A stretch of 64,000 nt of DNA from Gnetum montanum (Eukaryota > Streptophyta > Gnetopsida > Gnetales > Gnetaceae), in assembly GCA_015680685.1 (NCBI GenBank), contig MNCI01027271.1, positions 7,598 through 71,597 of the forward strand, written 5' to 3'. The stretch's first letter is position 1. Every line of letters begins with the position of its first letter. A program made the translations under genes and the position numbers. Below the pieces are notes generated by a model. It worked only from the letters and a program-made list of their open reading frames with translations. It was not told where the DNA came from and did not search any database. Shown here piece after piece: positions 45,985 through 57,099 of the stretch.

Positions 45985-46480
45985 GTAAATAATTCATCAA
46001 TAAAGTTACCAAGTTTCCTTGGTACTATATCAAAAAGCTCAAGTAAACTACTAGCTATAGTTTGCCAATCATAGTGACTTTGCGCAAGGATAGGACATTC
46101 TAGGAATATATGATGTTCATCTTTAATTGCTCTTTGATTACATAAACAACAAGTTCTCTCTTTTCTTGGACTTTAGACCTATCTTCTTGTTTCAATTCTA
46201 AAATATAATGGGAGCCCAATCTTGCTCAACTAATTTGGCAGCATAGGTGGTAGGATATAGAAGTAGATAAATAAGACATTTTTTTGTTGATGCCTCCTCT
46301 AATGCTATCTAGCTAGAATTGTTTCTTTCTTGTCAAGTTACTCCATATGTACAAAAGTGTCTTGTTTTTAATACTCTTACGGAGATGCCTTATATTGCAA
46401 TATAGAATACCCATCTCAATGTACCATTTTTTGAGCCAAATCATTCCCTTGCAGAACCACCCTATTACAAAGTACTTATT
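45985..46480 (-). pseudogene. LINE-type C-terminal zinc-knuckle (zf-RVT) remnant
   Basis: On the minus strand KERTCCLCNQRAIKDEHHIF then LECPILAQSHYDWQTIASSL can be read near 46,165-46,050 with few interruptions. The C-x2-C-x7-H-x4-5-C layout with R-x2-C is that of the zinc-binding end of non-LTR reverse transcriptases. Upstream LYPTTYAAKLVEQDW fits the preceding conserved block. RT and endonuclease are missing, so it is a 5'-truncated copy, the usual LINE fate. Confidence 0.62.
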
Positions 46481-47760
46481 AATATACATTATTAATGATA
46501 AAATACTTATTAGAAATGTTTGAAAAATAATATTTTAAAAAAGGAAAATTGATGAAGAAACACAATGATTCAATTTCATGTAAATTCAAGCTTTAGAAGT
46601 AGAATACATGTGGGAGATGAAATCAAAATCTAAGAAACATTGAAACTTGTTATTTATGTTAATCAAATGTAATTAGTGCTTAAGAACATGCATGGTGTAA
46701 ATTACATTTTAAAAGAAATATGAAATGCAATAAAGAACTTGTACAACTTATTTTACAAGGTTGCTCTAACTTTACATCATTTACTCAAAAGATGTTTTCA
46801 AGTTTTTTGATGTTTAGTTTGAAATTGATGCATAGATCTCACAAGCCCTTTGAAAAATATGAAGCTTCATTTTCACATTCATGTAAAATTATAGTAAGCC
46901 AACCCCATTTTGTTAGGACAGGGCTAGGATGATGATAATGATGTAAAATTACACTAATAGATATGTTTAGTGTCCTCTATCATAGAAAAAATACCATTAA
47001 TATTTAATAAATTCATACTAAGAAAATGGATTTTAAACAACATAATTTCAATGTTCGATATTTGAACAAACAAAAATAAAGTATTTTATTGATAATATAG
47101 AATGTAAGAGTACAATTCATTAATATTTAACAACCCAAATCAAATTTTCCTTGGGTACTCACATTAACAAAGTAATAGGCATATTATATATTGTAATGAT
47201 GCCTTACCCATAATTCTAACTTGTAACTTAGTATTTGGTCATTGGCTCATAATCCATGTATCAAATACATTATATCATTTTGCTACATATAACTTTTAAA
47301 ATTACTTCAAGAGATAAAAATACTAAAATATTTAAATGCTAATGTAGAATCTAATCTTAAATTTGGATGATTAACAAGCCTATCAACTTTAAATTGATAG
47401 AAGCTAGTTATTAGATGTGATCATGTCCTTATTGTTGCAAAGTAAGAGGAGATTTACCATAGGTTTAAATTACATAATGTATCTACTAGCTTTGGTTTTT
47501 AAGATAATGATCAACGTGTGATCTGTTTTCAAATAAGCATATGGCATTGGATACGAATAGCACAAGCTTTATTAAGCTTGCATATATAACTTACCACTTG
47601 ATCTCTTGAAATAGGAGAGGCAAATATACATCTTTTTCTTGATCAAAATGAAAAAAATAATTGAATCTTAATCCTAGAAAAGCCTATTATAAATAAATTT
47701 GCATACTAAGAGTCTTTATTGCTTGGCGTTGCAAGGTAACAAAAGATCTACAATTAATCT
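46481..47760. other. AT-rich intergenic stretch, nothing recognised
   Basis: Very AT-rich, with no repeat boundaries, LTR ends or coding domains that I can identify. The open stretch 46,720-46,932 (70 codons) has no domain. Confidence 0.5.
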
Positions 47761-47767
47761 TGAGCCA

Positions 47768-47950
47768 ATGAAAGGTGGCTCAAGTGGTTATCTCATTATC
47801 TTGTTAGGCAAGAAGTTGGTAGTTCATGTTATGGCCATTATATTCCTATATAATTCTTCCAAAGTATCTTGAGGTAAACTTATAGTCACTTTTTTGGATT
47901 CTAACATCCTTGTCCTCCCCTTGCTCCCCTCATACTAAAGTTTTTTTTTA
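47768..47950 (+). mobile_element. Possible tRNA-derived SINE
   Basis: TGGCTCAAGTGG at about 47,776 resembles a polymerase III A box, and AGTTCATGTTATGG about 35 bases later resembles a weakened B box. The copy ends in a pyrimidine stretch and a run of nine T at 47,940. Plant SINEs have this plan. No flanking duplication was found, so the call is tentative. Confidence 0.4.
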
Positions 47951-48470
47951 CCCATTTATATTATACTAATCATTAAGCATGATTGAAATTGACAAAGGGA
48001 AACTTTATTATGTCAAAAGGCCTTGAGAAACTATCATACAATTCAAAAACTTCAATCACAAAGTTACATGAAATTTAAAATAAATAAATAAGATTGTGAG
48101 CATTGATGTTTCATTTATTTCAAATATATATACTTAGTTTTGATACAGTGTAAATTGTATCATTTTCTATATATTTTGAAATTTATATAGGAAATACATA
48201 ATGTTCATAGTACATTGTACTCATTGTTTGTATGATCTTAGCTACACATGGAAATGGATGATGATTGTTTCTTCACAATGATGTTCTTGATGACAATCTT
48301 AAATATAACTAATGATGCATCATGATGAATAGTTTATTGGTTGAGTGCAATATTGTACTATGATATCATAGCTACAATATTAGAAATACAATGTATTTGG
48401 ATCTAGTAATGCCTATAAATACTATCCAACCATCACATTAAACTAATGTTTTTGGTCTATTTTTACCTAG
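47951..48470. other. Intergenic stretch, nothing recognised
   Basis: AT-rich sequence, no coding domain and no clear element end. The left boundary of the LTR fragment that follows is not sharp. Confidence 0.4.
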
Positions 48471-48479
48471 ATTTTTTCA

Positions 48480-48790
48480 ATTTATTTTTGTGAATTTATA
48501 GTTCATTTGTGAGTGCTCATAGTGTGATCATAAGTAATTGTATGGTGTCTTTATTTGAGTGGATTGTACTTGGACATACTTCATGAATGGAAATAAAGAT
48601 CAAAATTATTTATAATCATTACAACATCTCACACTGAATAGTTTCACTATTCATTGTAATTTACTTTCCAATGTCTTTTATATGTCCAGTGTAATTTATG
48701 TTTTCAATGTATGTTAGCATTTTAGTAGAATAAGTACGATTGGTTTCAAGCATTAAGTATAATTTTTTGGTAATCTACTAGTGACATTTC
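48480..48790 (+). repeat. Decayed Athila-family LTR fragment
   Basis: The text near 48,545-48,640 (TTTATTTGAGTGG, TACTTGGACATAC, AATAAAGATC, ATTACAACATCTCAC) matches the polyadenylation part of the LTR at 49,495-50,353. The stretch AAGTACGATTGG to TTGGTAATCTACTAG (48,730-48,785) matches its downstream part. Older than the neighbouring copy. Confidence 0.55.
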
Positions 48791-48889
48791 TTGGTTCACT
48801 CAATAGAAAGTCACTTGTCAATCCTAGTAACAATTGTAGGAGCCCAAGACATGAACAAAAGACAAAGATCAAATACTCATCACCTTGTT

Positions 48890-49494
48890 GGAGTCATGTG
48901 GCGATTGATCCTAATTTTTGGATCATGGGCTAGGTTCAATTATAGACGGTTTCTTGATGCATATTTATGTAACATTTCAAAACTCCCAGATTATTGGGTT
49001 ATAGACAGGTTTTGAAAGATGTAGATCGAAGATTATTTGTACTAGAAGAAGTTGCATGAACTACTATTGGGAAATAAGCCAAATCATATGAGCAAAGAGG
49101 ATTGGAAACTGTTAGATTGCCAAGCTCTTGGGGTGATTCTTTTAACGTTATCATGAAATGTTGCATTCAATATCGTTAATGAAAAGACTACTCAAGGTTT
49201 GATGAAGGCCTTATTAGATATGTACAAGAAGCCATCTACCTCGAACAAGGTATATTTGATGCATTGATTATTTAATCTAAGGATATCTGAAGGTGCATTA
49301 GTTATAGATCACATCAATGAGTTCAATGTGATCATGAGTTAGTTGAGTTCTATGGAAATCAACTTTGATGATGAGATCAAAGCGTTGATCTTGTTATCAT
49401 CTTTGCTTGATAACTGGTCTACAACGGTGATTGCAGTTAGTAGTTCATTAAGAGATCAAAAACTAAAGTTGTCTAGAGTTTGAGATTTAATTCT
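48890..49494 (+). pseudogene. Ty1/copia element D: gag, first part
   Basis: Reading across stops: KLHELLLGNKPNHMSKEDWK, LLDCQALGVILLTLS, NVAFNIVNEKTTQGLMKALL, DMYKKPSTSNKVYLMH and ALILLSSLLDNWSTTVIAVS, a standard plant copia gag (UBN2 type). It is cut at 49,494 by an Athila-family insertion (duplication ATTCT) and resumes at 52,077. Confidence 0.8.
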
Positions 49495-50353
49495 TGATGA
49501 GTCGTGAATTTGCTGATAGCTGTGATAACGCACCCACAATAACGCACCCACGGTATTGCACCCGCGATATCGCATCCGTGGTATCACAGCCGACGCGATA
49601 TCGTAGCCTGTCTCCTCATCTATAAATAAGAGGTAGATAGATCCGATAAGTAGCTTTTTTATTAGTTTTAGTTTAAGTGTTAAGTTTTAGTTCTTGTTTT
49701 CCTCTCTCCCTTTTCCTCTCAGTGTATGCCCACAGTGTGGTGAATGTAATTGTACGACATCCTTTATTCGAGTGTGACGTACTTGGACATGCACATGACC
49801 AATAATAAAGATCGAGATTACTTGATCATTGCAGCATTCACTTAGTTTAATCATTTAATTAATTGTTATTTACTACTTTCCTAGTTAATCACTTCTCACC
49901 CTTAAACTCATGTTAAAACGCGGAATGAGTACGACTTGATTACGAGCATTTAAGTGTGACTACTTGGTAACCCAGTAGCATACCTAGGATCTGCACTTGG
50001 TAATCCTAGTGGTAGTCATGCATGAAGTCCAAGATGTGTATGGATAATCAAGGAATAGATGCTCATCGCACTTAGGCTAGTTTAGATTCTCTCACTCGTC
50101 TCTCCTAGCTTAGTTAATATTACTTCTCATTGCCTTCAGGAGTAGCATTAGATTAGAAATCCATCATACACCTCACTCTGGACTAAACCATATGTGACAA
50201 AGCTAATACTAGTCCAGGTGGGAAGACAACGAACTGCGACCTAAGGCTAACTGTCTAGATGCCACAACTAGTCTGTCTGCGGAGTTCGACCATATTGTGT
50301 GTGTAATGCTCATATTCGTATGGTTGAGTGTAGGGGTATCTCACCACTCATCA
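49495..50353 (+). repeat. 5' LTR of element 3
   Basis: 859 bp, TGATGAGTCG...CCACTCATCA. The U3 carries about five copies of a 14-bp CpG-rich unit of the form ATCGCACCCGCGGT at about 49,524-49,605. The inverted words CCTTTATTCG and AATAAAGATCG lie at 49,763 and 49,804. U5 text GGTTGAGTGTAGGGGTA near 50,320 is shared with elements 2 and 4. Confidence 0.9.
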
Positions 50354-50354
50354 T

Positions 50355-50372
50355 TGGCTCCGTTGTTGGGGA
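50355..50372 (+). promoter_or_regulatory. Primer binding site of element 3
   Basis: TGGCTCCGTTGTTGGGGA follows the LTR end by one base. It differs at three of 18 positions from the tRNA-Asp-type site; two of these are C to T. It is the best preserved of the three primer sites of this type in the window. Confidence 0.78.
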
Positions 50373-50492
50373 CAGTGCTAGTTATCTAGATTAGTTATAT
50401 CATACAAGGTCACTGTATAGGAATTAACTGTATATCTTTTAAAAAGAAATAATTACAAAAAGTCACATAGGAATTCACACAGTTTCACAACC

Positions 50493-51962
50493 ATGCCTCT
50501 CCTACAAGACTATAATAATGCCACATCTGGTGAGGCAGTTCATTGGAGAACCAACGAATTAGATGACAATGAATATTGGAGTACTCAACCTTATGTAGGA
50601 GTCCCCTACGTCTATGAACACCCCAATGATACTCAAAGACTCTCGTCATCCAACTCTGACACCTCTAGTGAGGATGAGACATCCCATAGAATGAGGAGGC
50701 TCGAAAGGCCTAGGACCTTCTCAATAACTAACAAGAACTTACTTGGGGATGATTGGAAGACTTACAAAAGTCATAACGAGTTTTACAGTTCCTTCTCTTC
50801 CTCTACTCATTCAACATTAGATTGTGACATGGTTGACTATCTTTCAAGGGATCGGCGTAGAACTAAAAATCGAGCTCACAAAGAAAATCAAGAACGCCAA
50901 CATAAATGAAGGCAACATCATCCCAAATTACAAACTCACAACCTACTTAGTGATGATGAACCCCTATTGGCCACTAAGAGCCTAACACCAATACAAGAGG
51001 CTGTTCGAATCTCATGTAGGCATCGTAAAGAGAGCCATCTACCCAGGCTCGATTTAAACAACTTCCCTAATTTCTCAGGAGGCTATGACTTAGATCCGCG
51101 TCAACATTTACAAGCCTTCTACGATGCCTACGCATGGAACAACATTGATAATGGTTGGCAAAAACTCAAGCTCTTTGCTATGACACTCGTTGGCCAAGCA
51201 AAAGTATGGTATAGATCGTTAAAACCAAATTCAATACGATGTTGGTCAACAATGGTAGAACTCTTTAATGAAAAATATCAAACCTACGCAAGAGTGTTAT
51301 TCTTGAGGAAACAAATCCAAGGATGAAAACAAGCACAACATGAACCCTTGGACATGGCCTTAGAGAGATATTATGCACTATTAAACAACTGTCTAGGCCA
51401 TGGGTTTTCTGAGGAAAGGCTAATGTACTATATTATTGATGGGATACGTAATGAGACAAGAGAGACCTTAGGAATGTATGCCTAAGGTCAACTATACGAA
51501 CTACGAACCCATCAAGTCTAAGAGCTTATTAAGCGGGTAGCAAAAGGAGAAGGAGAAATGGCTAGATGGGAGAGTGTTGAAAAACATCAATGGGACCAAA
51601 ATCTCAACTTAACAAAGGTCCATGATCATAAGAAGGAGAAATCAACCTATCACAAGGAGAAAGAACCATCTTTGCCAGTACAACATTCATTAGAAGAAGT
51701 CAAGGAAAAGATCAATAAGATGTTGGAATGGACGTGTCAAAAGTGTGGAGAATTTATCAACATTATTGGAGATAGAGTTTTGAAAACCCAAGAAGTAGGA
51801 CAAAACATTAGACAATCAAAAACAAGGGATAAGGAAAATAAAAGCTCAACTACCAATCATACGTATGAATGCAACATATGCCTGTATGATCACCCCAAGG
51901 GCCAATGCCCAATATTGTTACATTTACATGAGCATTGGGGAAGACAACGAACTATGACCTAA
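50493..51962 (+). pseudogene. gag of element 3, one frame with four stops
   Basis: A single frame of about 490 codons starting at ATG 50,493. Stops are at about 50,907, 51,324 (TGA after QIQG), 51,483 (TAA in YA-x-GQ) and 51,519. It holds the capsid words PRQHLQAFYDAYAWNNID, QAKVWYRSLKPNSIRCW, MVELFNEKYQTYARV and a C-x2-C-x4-H-x4-C knuckle CNICLYDHPKGQC near 51,870. All stops can be explained by single transitions. With so few breaks it is the best gag of the family here. Confidence 0.85.
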
Positions 51963-52071
51963 GGCTAACTGTCTAGATGCCACAACTAGTTCATCTGCGG
52001 AGTTCGACTGGATCGCATGTGTAACGCTCGTATTTGTATGGTTGAGTGTAGGGGTACCTCGCCACTCATCA
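51937..52071 (+). repeat. 3' LTR remnant of element 3
   Basis: These 135 bp align without gaps to 50,219-50,353 (GGGAAGACAACGAACT at the start, CATCA at the end). Everything upstream in the LTR is deleted. The LTR end and its flanking ATTCT are intact, so the deletion happened after insertion or was carried in by the inserted copy. Confidence 0.88.
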
Positions 52072-52076
52072 ATTCT

Positions 52077-54255
52077 CAGTGAGGTTATACATAGAAGGAA
52101 GTCAGGTGAATCTTTGGGTTTTACCTTGAGTATTGAAGGCAGAGGTAGAAGTCTTCAATGAGGATAGAATCAAGGCCATGGAAAATCAAAGTCCAATGAA
52201 AGAAGTCAATCCAAGGGTCACAAGAATGTGACTTGTTGGAATTTTGATAAGAAAAGTCACCTCAGAAAATAGTGCACAACACTAAAGAAAGAAAAGAAAA
52301 ATCAACATGATGATTTAGTGAATGCAGTTGCTAAAGAAATTGCTAATGCCTTAGTTTGTTTTGTGGATAGTGGTATTGAATCTTGGATTCTTGATTCAAG
52401 CGTGTCATTTCACTCTACCCCTCCTAAAGAACTATTTAATAACTATGTTACTGGGAATTTTGGAAAGGTTTATCTTACAAATGATGAGTCATTGAACACT
52501 ATGGGGAATGATGATGTTTATATAAAGACTATCCATGGGAAGCAAATAAAGTTACAGAATGTTAGACATGTTTTAGGTTTAAAGAAAAACCTTATTTCTA
52601 TGGGTTAGATAGATGCTAAAGGGTATAGTACAGTATTTGGAGGCAGATCCTAGAAAATAATTAAAGGAAATATGATCATTGTTTGGGGAAATAAGGTGGG
52701 AACATTGTACAACACTTCAAAAATAAAAGACACAGTGTCAGTGGTTGATTCAAAATCAATGTTAACATTGTGGCATTGAAGGTTGGGTCACATGAGTCAA
52801 AAGGGAATGAAGTTGCTAGCCTCATAGGAAAGATTACTAGACTTGAAGTGTGTTGATGTTGGTTTATGTGAAGGATGTGTTTATGGGCAACAAAAAAGAG
52901 TCAGTTTCTCAAAAGCTGGAAGAACATCAAAGACTAAGAAGTTAGAACTGGTACATATAGATGTATGGGGACTAGCCCTAGTGAGTTTCCTTCATGACTC
53001 ATGCTATTATGTCACATTCATTAATGATTCCACTAGAAAGGTATGGGTTTATTTTCTTAAAAATAAATTTGATGTGTTTTCTACATTTAAAAGATGGAAG
53101 GCAGAAGTGGAGAACCAAACTAATTTTAAAGTCAACTATTTGAGGCCCAATAATGGAGGGGAGTATGATAGTATAGAGTTCAAGCCTTTCTATTTTGAGA
53201 ATGAGATCAGAATGATTAAGATAGTTTCTAGAACACTAGAGCAGAATGGTGTTGCTGAGAGAATGAATAGGACCTTAAATGAGAGAGTTAGAAGCATGAG
53301 GATATCTTCTAGACTACCAAAGATGTTTTGGACAGATGTAGTCAGCACAATAGCCTATCTCATAAATTGAGGACCTTTAATTCCATTGGACTTTAAGATA
53401 CTTGAGGAGGAATAGTTAGGAAAGGCAGTAAACTTCTTACATTTAAAAGTTTTTGGTTGTGTATCATATGTGCACTTAGGTTCTGATGTTTGAGATAAAA
53501 TTGACCTTGAAGCCAAGAAATGTTATTTTATTGGCTATGGTTTTGATGATTTTGGCTATCATTTTTGGGATGATAAAATAGAAAAATTATAAGGCATAGG
53601 GATGTCACTTTTAATGAACATGTGGTGTACAAGGACAAGTCCATATCAAAATCTATTAGTGTAGGAAAGTAGGAAGAGAAAAGTGAGAAGGTTGAATTGG
53701 AAGAGATATCTAAGAGGGATGTAGCTGGAAGGATTCAAGAAAATCTTGGAAATAGGATAGTTAAAGATGAAGATGAAGTTGAGTTAGAAACAATCACACC
53801 AGAGCCTCATTTGAGAAGGTCTGCTAGAACACTAAAGCCAAGAGATAGGTACTCTCCTTCATTACATTATTTACTTTTAACTAATGTTCAGAAACCAGAA
53901 TGTTTTGATGAAGCAATGTAGGTGACAAATTATGTTAAGTGGGAGTTGGCTATGAGGGATGAGATGAAGTCACTCTAGAAGAATACGACATGGACATTAA
54001 CTAAGTTTATAGAGGAAAAGAGGGCATTGTAGAATAAGTGGGTGTACAGGGTTAAGGAAGAACATGATGGTAAAAAAGGATATAAGGCAAAGTTGTGAGT
54101 TAAAGGTTTCCAACAGAAAATAGGAATTGACTACATAGATATTTTCTCTCCTATTGTAAAGTTGACTACCATTAGATTAGTGCTAAATATTATGGCTATT
54201 GATGATTTGCATCTAGAGTAGTTAGATGTCAAAATTGCTTTCTTGCATGGTGAAC
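52077..54255 (+). pseudogene. Ty1/copia element D: gag end, protease, integrase and RT start
   Basis: The order is: gag knuckle CWNFDKKSHLRK (second Cys lost, 52,231); protease ESWILDSSVSFHSTPPKELF (52,380); pre-integrase RLGHMSQKGMKLLAS (52,785); integrase 52,843-53,370 with LVHIDVWG (D1), LRPNNGGEY (second Asp replaced by Asn) and QNGVAERMNRTL (E); the linker HLKVFGCVSYVH; and RT from about 53,910 with [43 protein letters not shown] and DVKIAFLHG. RT ends abruptly at 54,255, where a repeat array takes over; YVDD and RNase H are missing. Confidence 0.85.
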
Positions 54256-54297
54256 CAAATTCTATTTTTTGGTTGCTACCATTTCTTTGTATTTCTT

Positions 54298-54937
54298 GGA
54301 AGTTGAAGGGCCATTCCATGGAATTTAAAGGGTCATCCATTCCTTGGAAGTTGAAGGTTCAAAAGTTGAAGGGTTGGATGTTATAGAAGTTGAAGTGTCA
54401 TCCATTACAAAAGTTGAAGTGTTAGTCATTACAAAAGTTGAAGGGTTGATAGTTATAGAAGTTGAAGTGTCAGCTATTACAGAAGCTGAAGGGTCAGCTA
54501 TTACAAAAGTTGAAGGGTCAACCGTTACAAAAGTTGAAGGGTCAACCATTACGAAAGTTGAAGGGTCAACTATTATAGAAGTTGAAGAGTTGGCCATTAC
54601 AAAAGTTGAAGGGTTAGTTGTTATGATTATAGAAGTTGAAATGTTAATCATCGGTCATTACAAATGTTGAAAGGTCAACTGTTACAAAAGTTGAAGGGTC
54701 GATCGTTACGAAAGTTGAAGGGTCGTCCATTATAGAAGTTGAAGGGTTGGCTGTTACAAAGGGTCAGCCATTATGAAAGTTGAAAGGTCGACCATTACAA
54801 AAGTTGAATTGTTAACCGTTATTGAAGTTGAAGGGTTAGTCATTATGAAAGTTGAAGGGTTGACCATTACAAAAGTTGAAGGGCTGACTATTAGAGAAGT
54901 TGAAGGGTCAACTGTTACAGAAGTTGAAGGGTTGTAT
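54298..54937. repeat. 24-bp minisatellite, about 25 units
   Basis: The unit has the form ACAAAAGTTGAAGGGTCAAC plus CATT. It is repeated with substitutions and a few indels. In one plus frame (54,344-54,670) it is open and encodes an 8-residue repeat like KVEGSTIT. The minus strand is open as well (PSTFVMVD-like repeats), as 24 is a multiple of three and the unit lacks stops. It abuts the broken RT of copia element D. I do not consider it a gene. Confidence 0.85.
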
Positions 54938-55640
54938 TAAACTTTTATGATTTATCTCTCAAGAAAAAATTTATTTTCAAACACACACATAGAGCCTACT
55001 AATAGATACTAAAAAATTCTACACACAAAGTTAATTCTCCACCTACTAATAGTACTAATAAAAGTAATGATAGAATTTATATTGAAGAAACTACGAGTGG
55101 ACCGATACAAACCAAAATTTTCTATGCTCACACTAATCCTTATTACCTAGACTATATCTTCATTTTTCATCAAGATGAATAATTTTGATGAAGAAACTTA
55201 TAGGGGAACATTATATTACCACTTGACCAATTAACAGCATTTATGCTTCAAGTTGCATTACTAAGATTTGGTCTTGATCATGTGTTGGAAGTATATCAAG
55301 TTTTAAAGAACATGACTAGACCTTATAAACCAACTAAGGTCCAAGCCAAAAGAGATGTTATTATGGAAGAAACTTGCAAGCATGACAAGGATAAACAACC
55401 ATATTAGAAGATAGTACCATTAGAAAAAGAATATGTGGAGTGTTGATTTGAAAGGTCTTAACATCATCAATCTACTTCCTAATAGTCTACCTTATATCTT
55501 GAAGATCTTATACATAAGAGAGTACGTTTAGCCCTAGCATAAAACAAGGAGGGAGAAAAGTCATAGAACCTTTAGCAAATGTACAAAAGAAGAACCAAGG
55601 AAATGTAGGATGAAAGCAAGCTGCCACAACTCTCTTTACC
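54938..55640. other. Unassigned stretch
   Basis: No repeat end or domain recognised. The text 55,160-55,560 reads partly like coding sequence of a decayed element but contains no motif that I can name. Confidence 0.4.
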
Positions 55641-57000
55641 CTTCATCCTCTTTTTCAAGCTCCTTTATAGACTCTAATGAAGATGAATGTAGACATCAAG
55701 ATAGAGCTTCACAAAGGGATCAAGATAGACTACTTGGTAGAGGTAAAAGAAAATATTAAGATAGGAGATGAAGATGAATAGGAAGATAGAGAAAGTAAGA
55801 GAATATATAGAAGAAAAAAGGATGAAAACCATCAAAGGGATCATCACCACTTAAAGGAAGACCATAATAAACATAAGGATTACAATGAACTCGTACCAAA
55901 CACTAGAAGCATGAGAAATATTATAAAGGTTGTATGCATTCTAACAAGGCATCAAATGGATAGTTTTGGATATGCAACACTACCTACAAGCCTTGCATGA
56001 TGCCTTTGTACTACAAAAAATTGAGAATGATTAGAAGAATCTTAATTTATTTCCAAGGATTCTAATCAAGAAAGTAGAAAGATGACATTGATCCTTAGAG
56101 TTAGATTCCATTTGACGGTGCAGTACAATGTTAAAACTCTTATTAGACTCCATTAGACTCCATTTAATGACTAATACTAGACTTATTAGCACAGTGTCAA
56201 ACCTAAGGAAACAAATCCAAGGATGGAGAAAAGGGAGTCATGAATCCCTTGGCACCACCATGGATACATATTACTCATTCTTCCACAAATTTCCAAAGCA
56301 TGATTTCTCTTATAGGGAATAACTTAGGCACATAATCAATGAGCTAAGAAATAAAACAAGAGAGACTCTTGGAGATTATGCCTAGGGGAGACAATTTGAA
56401 ATAAGAGTCCATCAAATCCAATCCCTTCTTGTTCAAGTAGAAAAGGAATAAGAAAAATTAAGGAAAGAAGAACTCATAGAGGAATATAAAGTGATTCATC
56501 CATGCACAAGAAAGATGTTTAGGTTTTTAAGGCATAAGAAGAAGACCTCATGAAAGAGGTAATCTAAATAAATACTTTACCCATACAAAAATCTATTTTG
56601 TATATTGTAAAAAAATTGAGAAAATGTAGGGTTCCATAGATGAAAAAATTTGAACAACATTAAAGATATTAAAAGAGAATATGAAGCAATCATTAGCCAA
56701 AGAGAAGTATAAGATAAAAAAAAGTGAAGTAGTAATTAACATGTACAAGTAGAAAGGGAAAGTTGCTATTGTAGAAGAAGCTATTGATTCATGTTCAAAA
56801 GAAGATAATGGATGTAACCTATCTTAATATGAACATCCCAAGGATTTTTTTTCTATCATGATCCATCTAAAAGAGTTAGGGGTATATTCATTAAATATGA
56901 AATTTATCAAAAAGAAAATGGCCAAAAGATTACTTGACCCACAAAACAACTACTGCCAATCCTACCAATAATAATCATTGTGACATCTTGTTTTCAAATG
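55641..57000 (+). pseudogene. Athila-family gag remnant
   Basis: It aligns by eye with the gag copies at 50.9-51.9 kb and 63.3-64 kb: ILTRHQMDSFGYATL (55,938), then NLRKQIQGWRKGSHESLGTT (56,200) with TGG where two other copies have TGA, TRETLGDYA (56,362) and a stop in place of the next Gln. Longest open part 56,128-56,322. More decayed than the others; LTRs not found. Confidence 0.65.
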
Positions 57001-57099
57001 TCAATGAATTCAATTGTTCCTCATATAGAGTCATCATTTTACAAGGAAATAATATTAATCATACGTTCAAATATACAAGTATTTGCAAAATAATTGAAT

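Larger units (their letters stand above)
49495..52071 (+). mobile_element. Internally deleted Athila-family element (element 3) with intact target duplication
   Basis: ATTCT at 49,490-49,494 and 52,072-52,076 bracket a 2,577-bp element. It has a complete 5' LTR (49,495-50,353, TGATGA...CATCA), a primer site, a nearly whole gag, and then only the last 135 bp of a 3' LTR. Protease, RT, RNase H, integrase and most of the 3' LTR are gone through one junction near 51,937. Same family as element 2 and as the copy at the right edge. Confidence 0.9.

Noticed and set aside
54325-54670. Two 108-codon frames, one per strand, with 8-residue repeats
   Set aside because: Direct consequence of a stop-free 24-bp minisatellite; both strands are open for the same reason and no gene signals flank them.
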